Positions 54,684 to 63,947 of a stretch of 64,000 nucleotides of DNA are shown in pieces (position 1 is the first letter of the stretch; each line of letters starts with the position of its first letter). The stretch is from Paenibacillus sp. FSL R5-0766 (GTDB lineage: Bacteria > Bacillota > Bacilli > Paenibacillales > Paenibacillaceae). Location: NCBI RefSeq assembly GCF_037971845.1, contig NZ_CP150227.1, forward strand, positions 2,294,001 through 2,358,000. The letters are read 5' to 3'. The notes beneath the pieces are model-generated. The model worked only from the letters and a program-made list of their open reading frames with translations. It had not been told where the DNA came from and did no database searches. The translations under genes were made by a program, and so were the position numbers.

Positions 54684-55985
54684 ATGAATGATAAAAAGTG
54701 GGACCTCGTCGCACTTGCTTCCATCCCTTTAATTATGACCTTGGGTAACTCCATGCTAATACCGATCCTGCCACAGATTGAACGTGAATTGAAGGTATCT
54801 GCATTTAAGGTCAGTATGCTTATTACAGTCTACGCTGTAGTTGCCATCCTGCTTATTCCACTCGCAGGGTATTTGTCTGATCGTTTTGGCAGAAAAGCAG
54901 TCATTATTCCCAGCCTTATCATTGCAGCTGTCGGGGGTGCTGTATCTGGTGTGGCTGCATGGATTCTGGATGGAAATGTAGCTTACTGGGCTATTTTGGG
55001 TGGCAGGTTATTGCAGGGGGTTGGAGCCGCCGGCGCATTCCCTATTGTCATTCCATTGGTTGGAGACATGTTCAATGATGAAGATCAGGTTAGCAAAAGC
55101 TTGGGAATCATTGAAACCTCAAATACGTTTGGTAAAGTGTTAAGTCCGATTTTGGGTGCAGCACTAGCTGTTTGGCTGTGGTTTTTACCATTTGTGGCTA
55201 TTCCTGTATTATGTGTGATTTCGTTGATTCTAGTTATTTTCCTGGTGAAAACACCCAAGAAAAAAGAAAAGCCCCCCACCTTTACGGAATTTGTGGCTTC
55301 CATTCGGGATGTATTGAAAGAAAAAGGACGATGGTTGTACGCCTTGTTTGCAATTGGTGGAATTTGCATGTTTATTCTTTTTGGTGTGCTTTATTATCTA
55401 TCCGAGACGTTGGAGAGCGAGTTCGCCATGAAAGGGGTCGTAAAAGGCCTTGTACTTGCGATTCCGTTGGCAGCCTTATGTCTTTTTTCCTTTTTCGGAG
55501 GAAAGTGGATTGGAAAGAGTAAGCCTCGCATGAAATGGCTCGGATTCGCAGGACTTGTTCTTGTAACCGTTTCGCTGGGTGTTATTGGAATTTTCGATAA
55601 TATCTTCGTTGTGGTGGGATTGTTCACATTAGGAAGTGCGGGAATAGGAGCAACTTTACCGTGTCTGGATGCCCTTATTACTGAGGGAGTAGACAAGAAA
55701 CAGCGTGGTACGATTACGGGTTTGTTCAGCAGCATGCGATTCATCGGTGTATCGCTTGGTCCTCCTGTTGTGTCTCTGTTGATTGGCACACAACATTTTT
55801 GGCTTTTTGGTGTGCTCGCCGCATCTGGAGCTGTAGGGGCATTGCTCACCTTATTTGCGGTCAAACCCGATAAGGGAGACCAACCTACTTCAGGAAGTGG
55901 ACATAAACAGGATGAACGGCATATCGATCGGATTGAGACGAGTCGAGGTTATGCTCCTATACGGCGCAAGAAAAGTCCACTCTAG
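54684..55985 (+). CDS. MFS transporter, drug/proton antiporter type
   Basis: A 433-residue membrane protein with about 12 helices. Early motif A is LAGYLSDRFGRKAVIIPSLI, and the second helix pair has RLLQGVGAAGAFPIVIPLVGDM (motif C-like), as in DHA1 efflux pumps such as Bmr/YitG. It begins 82 bases after the GH3 gene and AGGTGG lies upstream. No regulator is attached. It could export a drug or sugar-derived product; the name by family is safe, the substrate is not. A 30-residue hydrophilic tail follows the last helix. Confidence 0.87.
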   Translation: MNDKKWDLVALASIPLIMTLGNSMLIPILPQIERELKVSAFKVSMLITVYAVVAILLIPLAGYLSDRFGRKAVIIPSLIIAAVGGAVSGVAAWILDGNVAYWAILGGRLLQGVGAAGAFPIVIPLVGDMFNDEDQVSKSLGIIETSNTFGKVLSPILGAALAVWLWFLPFVAIPVLCVISLILVIFLVKTPKKKEKPPTFTEFVASIRDVLKEKGRWLYALFAIGGICMFILFGVLYYLSETLESEFAMKGVVKGLVLAIPLAALCLFSFFGGKWIGKSKPRMKWLGFAGLVLVTVSLGVIGIFDNIFVVVGLFTLGSAGIGATLPCLDALITEGVDKKQRGTITGLFSSMRFIGVSLGPPVVSLLIGTQHFWLFGVLAASGAVGALLTLFAVKPDKGDQPTSGSGHKQDERHIDRIETSRGYAPIRRKKSPL

Positions 55986-56044
55986 ATGGATGGTATTAGC
56001 CAACAATTCATTCTTATCTTTAATTGAATACCATGGACACATAA

Positions 56045-56095
56045 AAAACGCGTTTACGCCTGAGAAAGTATACATCCTCGGTGTAAACGCGTTTT
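56045..56095. terminator. Two-way terminator between two convergent MFS genes
   Basis: AAAACGCGTTTACGCC and GGTGTAAACGCGTTTT form a 16-pair stem (one G-U pair) around a ~19-base loop, with a T run on either strand. It fits the convergent genes at both sides. Confidence 0.85.
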
Positions 56096-56144
56096 CTTGA
56101 TCATAAGAATAAACCTTGTAATCGTGTCACTCCCATTGACGGGT

Positions 56145-57458
56145 TTATTTCTTATTTCTGGGATCTTGCGTATTATGTTCGGAATCCTTAGGCTGACCTG
56201 TATTTGTTGCAGGTATATGCGTATGAGCGAGCAGAGCATGAGGTTCAATGGAGAAGCTGCCGCTTCGTTTTCCCTGAATCAGATAGATAAGCAAGAACAG
56301 AATCATAAACATCACGGAATATCGATACATATCGGTATAACTGGTTATTGCCGCAATGGCGCCAAGAAGAAGGGCACCGGTTGCAATACCCAGATCCAGC
56401 GAGTTCAAAAACATACCGTTAGCCATACCTCGTTGAGTAGGAGATACAACTTGAATCATCCAGGTCTGCAGAGACGACTGCATGGAACCATAGCCAATCC
56501 CGTAGATAAAGGCAGCAATGAACAAGGTAGACATGGAGGTTGCATACGAGAGCAGAATGAGGCCAACCGCAATAAATATAGCCCCTGGAATGAGCAGGGC
56601 TTTTGGACCCTTATTGTCATAGATCCGTCCTGCAAAGGGTCTAACCAATAACACGGCGAGTGCATTGAACAAAAAGAACAGCGCAGGATTGGCCAGATTG
56701 GCTTCCTTGCCATACAGAACGATGAATCCGACAAGTCCACCATAGGTGATGGATAACAGGCAATTCAGCACGCTGGGCAGAATCAGCTTACGGTTGAAAG
56801 GTGTCTTCTGTTTTGGGTTGGACCCTGAAGCACTTGTTGTGGCTTGTGGCATGATGGTTGTACTGTTATCGGTTCTGACTGCTTTTTTGCGTGTCAGCGA
56901 ATAACTCAGTGGATAGATCACAGCGAGGACACCCGCAGTACATAACATGAGGGTTACAAATCCAGCACCCTGTAGCAGAGTGACCCCAATAATTGGCCCC
57001 ATAGACATAGCCAGGCTAGTCGATAGACCAAAGTAACCCATACCTTCACCCATTCGTTTGACGGGCACAATGTCCGAGGCCATCGTTGGAAAAGCGGTAC
57101 TGCTCATACCAAACCCGATACCAAACAACATTCTCAGCAACAAGAGCACGGCTATACCGGCAGCAAAATAATAGCCGAGCGTTGCCAGCAGGGCTACGGA
57201 CAGGCCTATATAGATCATGGCGTTACGAAGGCCCTTCTCCAGTGCTTTCGCGGAATAGAGACGGGCTGCAATGGCACTTAGTGCAAACAGACAGGTGAAT
57301 AAACTTACTTCAAATGCATTGGCGTGAAATCGCTCCTGAACGTAGGACGGAAGCGGAGAGACGATCATGTGCAGTTGCAAGAACAACAAGAAGTTGCACA
57401 GCATCAGCAGAATAAAATCGGTGGTCCATAGTCTAACTTGTGTAGATTGTTCTTTCAT
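56145..57458 (-). CDS. MFS transporter, MarR-linked
   Basis: A 437-residue membrane protein with about 12 helices. The motif A region is LFALSAIAARLYSAKALEKGLRN, replaced from the usual GxLaDrxGrkxxl, and the second domain has VLLVRPFAGRIYDNKGPKALLIPG. Its relatives include YwoG/YfkL-type proteins of unknown substrate. It starts 30 bases after the MarR gene stop on the same strand, so both form an operon and MarR probably controls it; efflux of a toxic compound is the usual function. Confidence 0.87.
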   Translation of the reverse strand: MKEQSTQVRLWTTDFILLMLCNFLLFLQLHMIVSPLPSYVQERFHANAFEVSLFTCLFALSAIAARLYSAKALEKGLRNAMIYIGLSVALLATLGYYFAAGIAVLLLLRMLFGIGFGMSSTAFPTMASDIVPVKRMGEGMGYFGLSTSLAMSMGPIIGVTLLQGAGFVTLMLCTAGVLAVIYPLSYSLTRKKAVRTDNSTTIMPQATTSASGSNPKQKTPFNRKLILPSVLNCLLSITYGGLVGFIVLYGKEANLANPALFFLFNALAVLLVRPFAGRIYDNKGPKALLIPGAIFIAVGLILLSYATSMSTLFIAAFIYGIGYGSMQSSLQTWMIQVVSPTQRGMANGMFLNSLDLGIATGALLLGAIAAITSYTDMYRYSVMFMILFLLIYLIQGKRSGSFSIEPHALLAHTHIPATNTGQPKDSEHNTQDPRNKK

Positions 57459-57488
57459 GATGATGTATTCCCCCTGAGTTGTGATTCA

Positions 57489-57935
57489 TTACAAGTTGCG
57501 GTTAATGAGGGAAAGAGTATGTTTAAATGCTTCCATCTGGTCTTCGGGTATACCTTCAGCAAGTTCTTTATTCATTTCTCTTTCAATCGGAACGAGGATA
57601 TCGATTAACGCTTTGCCTTCCGTGGTGAGATATAACAGATAGGCTCTGCGATCCTGTTCACTGGTCCGGCGTTCTACCCAGCCTTTTTTCTCAAGCAGAT
57701 CAATAATCCGCGCAGTGGTGGGTTGGTCTTTGAAGACACGTGCAGCGAGCTCCTTCTGATTCACACCTTCTCCGCGGTCAACATTAAAGAGAACAGAAAA
57801 TTGCTCCGTCGTAATATCATAAGGTTTGAATCGCGTTGCAAGTAAAGCTACAGCTTTACGATGTGTGAATCCCAGCATGAATCCAACAGATTGTTCCAGT
57901 GTATAGTCCATGTGATTGCTAGACCTCGCTTCCAT
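57489..57935 (-). CDS. MarR family regulator of the MFS operon
   Basis: A 148-residue winged-helix regulator. HTH: GVNQKELAARVFKDQPTTARIIDLLEKKGWVERR, wing RTSEQDRRAYLLYLTTEG. Start uncertain: ATG 57935 (used here) lies after GGGA, while ATG 57911 (MDYTLEQ) has AGCGAGG 12 bases upstream; the longer TTG start 57950 is least likely. It is first in the MarR-MFS operon. A strong promoter with overlapping palindromes lies directly upstream, which suggests autoregulation. Confidence 0.88.
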   Translation of the reverse strand: MEARSSNHMDYTLEQSVGFMLGFTHRKAVALLATRFKPYDITTEQFSVLFNVDRGEGVNQKELAARVFKDQPTTARIIDLLEKKGWVERRTSEQDRRAYLLYLTTEGKALIDILVPIEREMNKELAEGIPEDQMEAFKHTLSLINRNL

Positions 57936-57955
57936 AATGAAATGTCCCAATCAAT

Positions 57956-57990
57956 TACTTGTTATAACAACTATATGTTAAACAAGTATT
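57956..57990. promoter_or_regulatory. Palindromes TTGTTATAACAA and TACTTGTT/AACAAGTA, candidate MarR operator
   Basis: TTGTTATAACAA at 57961-57972 is a perfect 12-bp palindrome. TACTTGTT (57956-57963) and AACAAGTA (57983-57990) are exact inverted arms. Both overlap or abut the -10 box of the MarR promoter. Confidence 0.5.
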
Positions 57991-58000
57991 TTTGTCAAAA
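57972..58000 (-). promoter_or_regulatory. Sigma-A promoter of the MarR-MFS operon
   Basis: On the minus strand: a perfect TTGACA, 17 bases, TATAGT. Start of transcription would fall inside the palindromic operator, so bound MarR would block it. Confidence 0.72.
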
Positions 58001-58166
58001 TGAAATATTCTCATATTGAACGTACGGGTGCGCTGTGCAATGATCCGAAAATACTGTTAGAATAGTAATGAAACCGCTTTTATGGAATTGATGTCTAGAG
58101 TGCTTGAAAAATGTAGAAAAAAAATTTGCTCTAACTAATGTTGGAGATGACCAAGGAGAGCTGTGC

Positions 58167-58640
58167 ATGCTAAAGAATATACCCGTAATACTACCTCCAG
58201 AGTTACTCAAAATCATGTCCGAAATGGGCCATGGAGACGAGTTGGTTCTGGCGGATGGCAATTTCCCCGCAGCCAGTCATGCCAAGCGATTGGTACGCTG
58301 TGATGCACTGGGAGTCGTGGAACTGCTGGATGCCATCCTGCAATTATATCCACTGGATACCTATGCTGAGCGTCCCGCTGCTGTCATGCAGGTTGTGGAA
58401 GGAGACCAGGTGATCCCGATCATATGGGAAGACTATCGCCGGTTGATTGAAAAATATGAAGGCATAACGGATGCTTTTGATCATGAAGAGCGATTTGATT
58501 TTTATAAACGTGCTTCGAATGCCTATGTGATTGTTGCAACTGGCGAGCGAGCGCAATATGCCAATCTGATTTTGAAGAAAGGTGTCATTTTCCCCGATGC
58601 TGATCCTGGTCAGGAACAGCAGAATGCTGAATCGAACTGA
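58167..58640 (+). CDS. RbsD/FucU family sugar mutarotase-like protein
   Basis: A 157-residue soluble protein. It opens LKNIPVILPPELLKIMSEMGHGDELVLADGNFPA with the GHGDELVLAD motif whose His and Asp act in fucose and ribose mutarotases. YKRASNAYVIVATGERAQYANLILKKGV near the end is the rest of the site. FucU interconverts alpha and beta L-fucose; which sugar this one uses is unclear. ATG 58167 has AAGGAGAG nine bases upstream, and the longer frame from 58104 lacks a site. It is alone, with no fucose or ribose genes nearby. A terminator follows. Confidence 0.86.
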   Translation: MLKNIPVILPPELLKIMSEMGHGDELVLADGNFPAASHAKRLVRCDALGVVELLDAILQLYPLDTYAERPAAVMQVVEGDQVIPIIWEDYRRLIEKYEGITDAFDHEERFDFYKRASNAYVIVATGERAQYANLILKKGVIFPDADPGQEQQNAESN

Positions 58641-58648
58641 ATAATTAC

Positions 58649-58690
58649 GGCGACGGAGCAGTGGATGCTCTGATCGCCTTTTTATTTTTG
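58649..58690 (+). terminator. Terminator after the FucU-like gene
   Basis: GGCGA/TCGCC and inner GGAGCA/TGCTCT form an interrupted stem, followed by TTTTTATTTTT. Confidence 0.75.
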
Positions 58691-58908
58691 CCAATACGAA
58701 GTCAACATAACAAAACGTACAGAACTGGCATGGACTAGATAAGCAAGATGTAATCTGGAAGCGCGCATGAACGAATGTCAGCTCACTGCTCAGGATACTA
58801 CAAACTTTGATACAGATGATGAATGGGGAAAGGGAGGGGGACTGTTTTACAATTGAAGAAATACAAACGATGAGACGATGGTCTCCATCCCAGAGGAGTT
58901 GAGTGGAA

Positions 58909-59409
58909 ATGCAGCACCGAATCAGACAAGCGGGTCTTCCAGATTGTAACGAAGTGGGACAACTGTTCAATGAGTACAGGATGTTCTACAACCAAAATGC
59001 TGACATTGAGGCAGCACGTCAGTATATTAGAGAACGAATGGAACGCCATGAATCGGTGATTTTGGTAGCAGAGACAGATGCGGAAAGTGATCATGGGACA
59101 GATGAAAGTAAAGTTATGTCACTCTCGAATGGCCTTAATTGCACCGGATTCGTTCAGCTGTATCCCAGTTTCAGTTCGGTATCGATGGGGCCTGTATGGG
59201 TGCTTAATGATCTATATGTGCATCCGAATTATCGTCAGCAAGGCATTGCCAGGAAGCTCTTGCAAGCAGCCAAGCGATTGGCATCTGAGCGAGGGGTTCT
59301 TCGTATATCACTCTCAACTGAGTTAAGTAACAAGCAAGCGCAAGCTTTATATGAATCCGAAGGATATGCACAGGATACCAAATTCATGTATTATGAACTT
59401 AATGTATAA
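58909..59409 (+). CDS. GNAT family N-acetyltransferase
   Basis: A 166-residue soluble enzyme. The acetyl-CoA binding motif is WVLNDLYVHPNYRQQGIARKLLQAAKRLA, with the R-x-x-G-x-A loop intact; LSTELSNKQAQALYESEGY forms the C-terminal helix motif. It transfers acetyl groups to an unknown amine. ATG 58909 is ten bases after AGAGGAG; the GTG at 58903 is too near. It is followed by the TraX-like gene at 77 bases. Confidence 0.9.
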   Translation: MQHRIRQAGLPDCNEVGQLFNEYRMFYNQNADIEAARQYIRERMERHESVILVAETDAESDHGTDESKVMSLSNGLNCTGFVQLYPSFSSVSMGPVWVLNDLYVHPNYRQQGIARKLLQAAKRLASERGVLRISLSTELSNKQAQALYESEGYAQDTKFMYYELNV

Positions 59410-59486
59410 GAGGTTGCTCCAAAAGATGGACTATATGAATGAATGGCACACTCGTGTCGTCGGCAACAAGGGAGGGGAGTCGCAAC

Positions 59487-60107
59487 ATGATGCAGTGGAT
59501 TGCCATGATCACGATGTTAATTGATCATATAGGGGCTGTCTTTTTTCCACATATTATAGAGTTGAGGATCATAGGTCGTATCGCTTTTCCAATCTATGCA
59601 TTTGCAGTGTATATCGGTTATAAACATACACGAGACGTACAAAAATACATATGGCGTCTGTTCTGGATAGCAATCATATCACAGGTGCCGTTCATGGCTG
59701 CGTTTAATCATTATTCTCTGAACGTGGTATGGACATTGTGGTCAGCCCTGTTGGTATTATTCGTTATTGATAAATTGCCATCCCGCCTATTGGGGATTCC
59801 GATTGTAATTGGAGCAGGTTGGTTCATGGAAATTAGCCAAATGGATTACGGGATGTACGGGTTGGTATTGGTCCTGTTATTCCGTTATTTCCAGGGTCCT
59901 GTACTTGTCGTGGCACATGTCTTGTTAAATGCACTATATCTTCTGCTGCATAACAGCTCTGTGCAAATGTATAGTGTGCTCGCAACCGCCGGCATTGCTA
60001 TTGCTCAGTATTATCAAGCGGGATTCCGTATGAAGGGGCCACGTTGGGTGTGGCGCTATTTCTATCCTGCGCATCTTGCCATTATTGCAATTATCCGATG
60101 GGTCTAA
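59487..60107 (+). CDS. TraX-like membrane protein
   Basis: A 206-residue membrane protein with about seven helices. The opening MMQWIAMITMLIDHIGAVFFP with LRIIGRIAFPIYAFAVYIGYKHT is the characteristic TraX family start; F-plasmid TraX acetylates pilin. No pilus genes are near, so the target here, if any, is unknown. ATG 59487 lies after AAGGGAGGGG; the longer frame from 59439 has no site. It ends in a two-way terminator shared with the NRPS gene. Confidence 0.86.
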   Translation: MMQWIAMITMLIDHIGAVFFPHIIELRIIGRIAFPIYAFAVYIGYKHTRDVQKYIWRLFWIAIISQVPFMAAFNHYSLNVVWTLWSALLVLFVIDKLPSRLLGIPIVIGAGWFMEISQMDYGMYGLVLVLLFRYFQGPVLVVAHVLLNALYLLLHNSSVQMYSVLATAGIAIAQYYQAGFRMKGPRWVWRYFYPAHLAIIAIIRWV

Positions 60108-60133
60108 AAGAATGACCCAAAAATGCGAAGTAA

Positions 60134-60175
60134 AGAAGCCATCTTATCGTCAGTGAATGACGATAGATGGCTTCT
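60134..60175. terminator. Two-way terminator between TraX-like and NRPS genes
   Basis: AGAAGCCATC, TATCGTCA, a five-base loop, TGACGATA and GATGGCTTCT form one long stem with a single-base bulge. It serves convergent genes. Confidence 0.78.
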
Positions 60176-60193
60176 CTTCGTGATAGTGTGAAC

Positions 60194-63100
60194 TTACTCC
60201 ATTGCTGTAGAAGTGCCGTTATGGTGCCGGATTGCAGACGGGAAATATCCAATCTGAACGGCGTAGTCCAACATGGCGGAGATGAAGCGATCATCTGTTC
60301 TCGCACATGAGATTCCGGCAGGTTCCACATAAGCCGTTGTGACAGGGCAAGCATAGACATATGCTGAATCCTTCGCACCGTCGCCTTCAAGCTGTGCAAT
60401 AGCCAACTGAAGAGCTTCCGGCTCTTTGCTGATGCTCGCATCGAACAACCAACGTGTGTAATCCGCGAATGGTAGCGTCTCGACTTCGTAACCAGCCCGA
60501 TTCACAGAACGGATCAGCTCATCATAGCGGATCGGCTCCGGATTACAGATGTGGAATACACGACCGGCGGTATCCTGACGTAAGGCCAGATGAACGATAG
60601 CTTCACTTGCATAGTTAATCGGTGTGAAATCAACCATCCAGTCTGCCGCAGGAGCCTTGCCAAGCAATAACATCGCTTTGATCATACGATAGAAGGCGTT
60701 GCTATCAATATTGGACTGGAAGCGTCCAGTCTCAGAGTGGCAAGTGAGGTTACCTGCACGATAGATGCTGACAGGTACTCCTTGCTCAGCGGCAATCATG
60801 AGCACTTTCTCGGCTTCAAGCTTGCTGTCCGAATACAGGTTGTCCACATGCAAGTCAGCCGGGAACCGATCATATTGCAGGGAAGATTCCCATTGTCCGC
60901 TGAGTGCCAGATCTTCCGGAATACCCATCGTGGATACATGGTGGAAGGAAGCACCTGGTTTGCTGCGAATCAAGTCTAGCAATGCGACCGTTCCTTCCAC
61001 GTTTGTTTTGGCGAACTGATCGGCATCTCCGAAATGACGTACGTCTGCAGCGCAGTGGATAACACGGTCAATTCGATCCTGAACATAAGCCGTTTGTTCA
61101 GCGGACAGACCGAGATTAGGTCGTTCGAGATCCCCTTCAATAATCTCCACACGAGTGGAGAGCTGGTCAGTCAGTTGTTTGCCGAAATAACCTTCCAGTA
61201 CGTTAGTCAAACGTTCCATTGCAGTTATTCCATTGGATGGTCGACGAACAAGGGTGTAGATTCGTGTACTGGAATTCAGAATTAACTGTTGCAGCACATG
61301 AGAGCCCAGATAACCTGTTGCTCCGGTCAGTAGCACATGCTCAGGTTCACGAATGAGCGGATACCCCAACTGGGAAGTTAGCTCCACAGGGTGTTCGGAT
61401 AATTGTGTAATCATACCGTCGGTCACCACTGAATCCGTAACTTCTGCTGCACTGAGAGACAATACTTCCACACGACGAGCGAGAGCGCGGACTGTTTTCT
61501 CGGCAAAGAAGTCGGCAATTTTCAGTTGCGGATAATGTGGCTTCAGAATGACCAGTACATGAATGACCCGGAGTGAATCACCACCGATATTGAAGAAGCT
61601 GTCTTCGACACCGAAGTCATCATGCTGAAGGATTTCTTTCCATGCGTCCAGGATAATGGATTCCGTCTCCGTCTCAGGCATGACTCGGTCAGGACGATCT
61701 TCATGTCGTTCCACATGAGGCAGGGATACCATCGCTTTGCGATTGATTTTCCCAGTCGGTGCAATCGGCATTTCATCCAGCTGACAGATCCACTTCGGTA
61801 CAAAATAAGAAGGGAGTTTCTCCGTCAGTTCTGCCTTGATGTCCGAAACAGAGAGGGTACTGCCATCTTTCGATGTAAAGTAACCAACCAGCATATTTTG
61901 TCCGTCGGATTCTTTCTTCGGAATGACGGCAACGTTCTGGATCTGATCAAGCCGTGCAAAGTGATCTTCAATCTCCCCAATCTCAATCCGGTGACCACGA
62001 ATTTTTAGCTGAGAGTCACTGCGACCAACATATTCTAGCAACCCGGTATCCAGCAATTTGGCAATATCGCCAGATTTGTAGATTTTCTCACCTATCGCAA
62101 ACGGGTTCTCAATGAATGCTTGCTCTGTACGTTCTGGCTGATTCAGATAACCTTTGGCCAGTGCAGGGGTAGCGATATATACCTCACCAGGTACACCTGC
62201 CGGACAGAGCTGTTGTTCTTCATTTACAATGTATACTTTGTAGTTATGAATCGGTTTACCGATAGGGATGTTCACCACATGTTCCGGAACCTGCTCACTG
62301 ATGCGGTGAGTAGCTGTGGCTACTGTACATTCGGTAGGTCCGTACACATTAACAATATCAATCTGGTTTCCAAATTTGCGCTGGAAGGCACGAACCTGTT
62401 CACCATATAACGCTTCTCCGGCTACAGTGATGATTCTGACTTTGGCCAGCTTGTGGAAACCTTCATCGGATAAGTAGGAAGCAAGCTGATTGAAGAAAAT
62501 CGTAGGCAGTATCGTAATGATGGTTGTTCCTGTCCGTTCAATCGCACTTGCGAACTCTTCAACGGATACACGTTCTTCCGCAGACAACAGATATAATTCT
62601 GCTCCATAGAACAAGGCGCCAATGGTATCCCACACGGATGCATCAAAGCTGTATGTAGCAAACTGGGTTAATACATCACCTGGTTGAATGTCACAATCAC
62701 GCTGAACCACGCTGCCAAGATTGGTTACACCCCGGTGGGCAATCAGTGCACCTTTGGGTTTACCGGTCGACCCTGACGTGTAGATAATATACGCAAGATC
62801 ATCCGGCTGAATATCCAGATTGGGATTACTTGCTGCAAATCCGGCCAAACGACCATCCACAGCGAGAATCTGACGGACCGTAGCTATACTGGAGAACAAG
62901 CTGGAAGCTTGGGCATAAGAAGCCTCCGTTGTCAGCACGAATGAGGACGCCGTATCTTCCACGATATAACTGTTACGTTCTTGTGGATGCTCAGGGTCGA
63001 TCGGAACATATGCACCACCTGCCTTCAGAATACCAAGCAGGGAGATGATCGTCTCCAGACTTCGATCCATAAAGATACTGACAAATTCACCTTTCTGCAG

Positions 63101-63901
63101 TCCATTGGATAACAGAACACGTGCAACCTGATTAGCTCGTTCATTCAATTCCCTGTACGTATAACTTTTGGATGGCGATGTTATCGCCGGTGAATCCGGA
63201 TATGCCGCTGCCGTTGCTTCGAACCAGCCATGAACCGTTTGGTTCTCTGGTTCGAGAACAGAAGTATCATTCATTTCACGGTAAAGCAATCGATCTGAGG
63301 CGGAAAGAATATCTACCGTACCGATTGCTTTTTCACCGTCACGCACTAGGGCGAGTAGAAGAGTCTGATAATATTCTGCATATCTCAGCACGGTAGACTC
63401 TTTCAACAGTGAACTATCATAGAACAGATCGAGGATGAGCATGTTCTGATCATCTCGAACGTTCCAGTTTAATATTTGAGGAGCTTGAGGCAACTGCACA
63501 CTATTCAGCATAAAAAACGTTTCAGGGTATCCACCGTTCTGCAACGTGTATTCAATCTTGAGCTGCTCTGACACCTGATGACATAGTTGGCTGAAGGTCA
63601 ATTTACCCTGAATCTGCAATGAAAGATAGGAAGCTGCCTGATCGGGGGAAAGTATACCTATGGCAAGTTCCTGTTCAGCTGACAAACGGAATAACAAGGC
63701 TGCATAAGCTGAGAGGAGTACCGGGTACACCATCTGTTCTCCATACTTCTGTTTAAGTTCACGGTTCAGAGAAGCATGTAATGTGATTTGAGCAGACTGA
63801 TAAGAGAATGATTGTTGACGTCGCCCAAAATCCAGTGGAATCTGCAGAACTGGCAAGCTAGATTCCATGGAATGGGAAGAAGATGGTTGGTTTTCAATCA
63901 C
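60194..63901 (-). CDS. NRPS protein: half condensation domain, adenylation, carrier and thioester reductase
   Basis: A 1235-residue NRPS protein ending in a reductase. Residues about 10-215 match only the C-terminal lobe of a condensation domain; the HHxxxDG active site is missing. Next comes an adenylation domain (YTSGSTGKPKGALIAH, FDASVWDTIGA, NVYGPTECTV), a carrier domain with the phosphopantetheine serine in NIGGDSLRV (about 776), and a reductase with the NADPH motif TGATGYLGSHVLQQL. It would load one amino acid and release it or a bound peptide as aldehyde or alcohol. GTG 63901 is ten bases after AAGGAGG and preferred over TTG 63925. Product unknown. Confidence 0.9.
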   Translation of the reverse strand: MIENQPSSSHSMESSLPVLQIPLDFGRRQQSFSYQSAQITLHASLNRELKQKYGEQMVYPVLLSAYAALLFRLSAEQELAIGILSPDQAASYLSLQIQGKLTFSQLCHQVSEQLKIEYTLQNGGYPETFFMLNSVQLPQAPQILNWNVRDDQNMLILDLFYDSSLLKESTVLRYAEYYQTLLLALVRDGEKAIGTVDILSASDRLLYREMNDTSVLEPENQTVHGWFEATAAAYPDSPAITSPSKSYTYRELNERANQVARVLLSNGLQKGEFVSIFMDRSLETIISLLGILKAGGAYVPIDPEHPQERNSYIVEDTASSFVLTTEASYAQASSLFSSIATVRQILAVDGRLAGFAASNPNLDIQPDDLAYIIYTSGSTGKPKGALIAHRGVTNLGSVVQRDCDIQPGDVLTQFATYSFDASVWDTIGALFYGAELYLLSAEERVSVEEFASAIERTGTTIITILPTIFFNQLASYLSDEGFHKLAKVRIITVAGEALYGEQVRAFQRKFGNQIDIVNVYGPTECTVATATHRISEQVPEHVVNIPIGKPIHNYKVYIVNEEQQLCPAGVPGEVYIATPALAKGYLNQPERTEQAFIENPFAIGEKIYKSGDIAKLLDTGLLEYVGRSDSQLKIRGHRIEIGEIEDHFARLDQIQNVAVIPKKESDGQNMLVGYFTSKDGSTLSVSDIKAELTEKLPSYFVPKWICQLDEMPIAPTGKINRKAMVSLPHVERHEDRPDRVMPETETESIILDAWKEILQHDDFGVEDSFFNIGGDSLRVIHVLVILKPHYPQLKIADFFAEKTVRALARRVEVLSLSAAEVTDSVVTDGMITQLSEHPVELTSQLGYPLIREPEHVLLTGATGYLGSHVLQQLILNSSTRIYTLVRRPSNGITAMERLTNVLEGYFGKQLTDQLSTRVEIIEGDLERPNLGLSAEQTAYVQDRIDRVIHCAADVRHFGDADQFAKTNVEGTVALLDLIRSKPGASFHHVSTMGIPEDLALSGQWESSLQYDRFPADLHVDNLYSDSKLEAEKVLMIAAEQGVPVSIYRAGNLTCHSETGRFQSNIDSNAFYRMIKAMLLLGKAPAADWMVDFTPINYASEAIVHLALRQDTAGRVFHICNPEPIRYDELIRSVNRAGYEVETLPFADYTRWLFDASISKEPEALQLAIAQLEGDGAKDSAYVYACPVTTAYVEPAGISCARTDDRFISAMLDYAVQIGYFPSAIRHHNGTSTAME

Positions 63902-63947
63902 TTCAGTTATTCCTCCTTGGTTCAAACCGAATGTTTGTGGATTTGAA

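Noticed and set aside
59410..59432. AGAGGTTGCTCCAAAAGATGGAC, resembling one end of the R2 repeat
   Set aside because: Only one degenerate end is present and no inverted partner is found nearby, so chance or a very old relic cannot be told apart.
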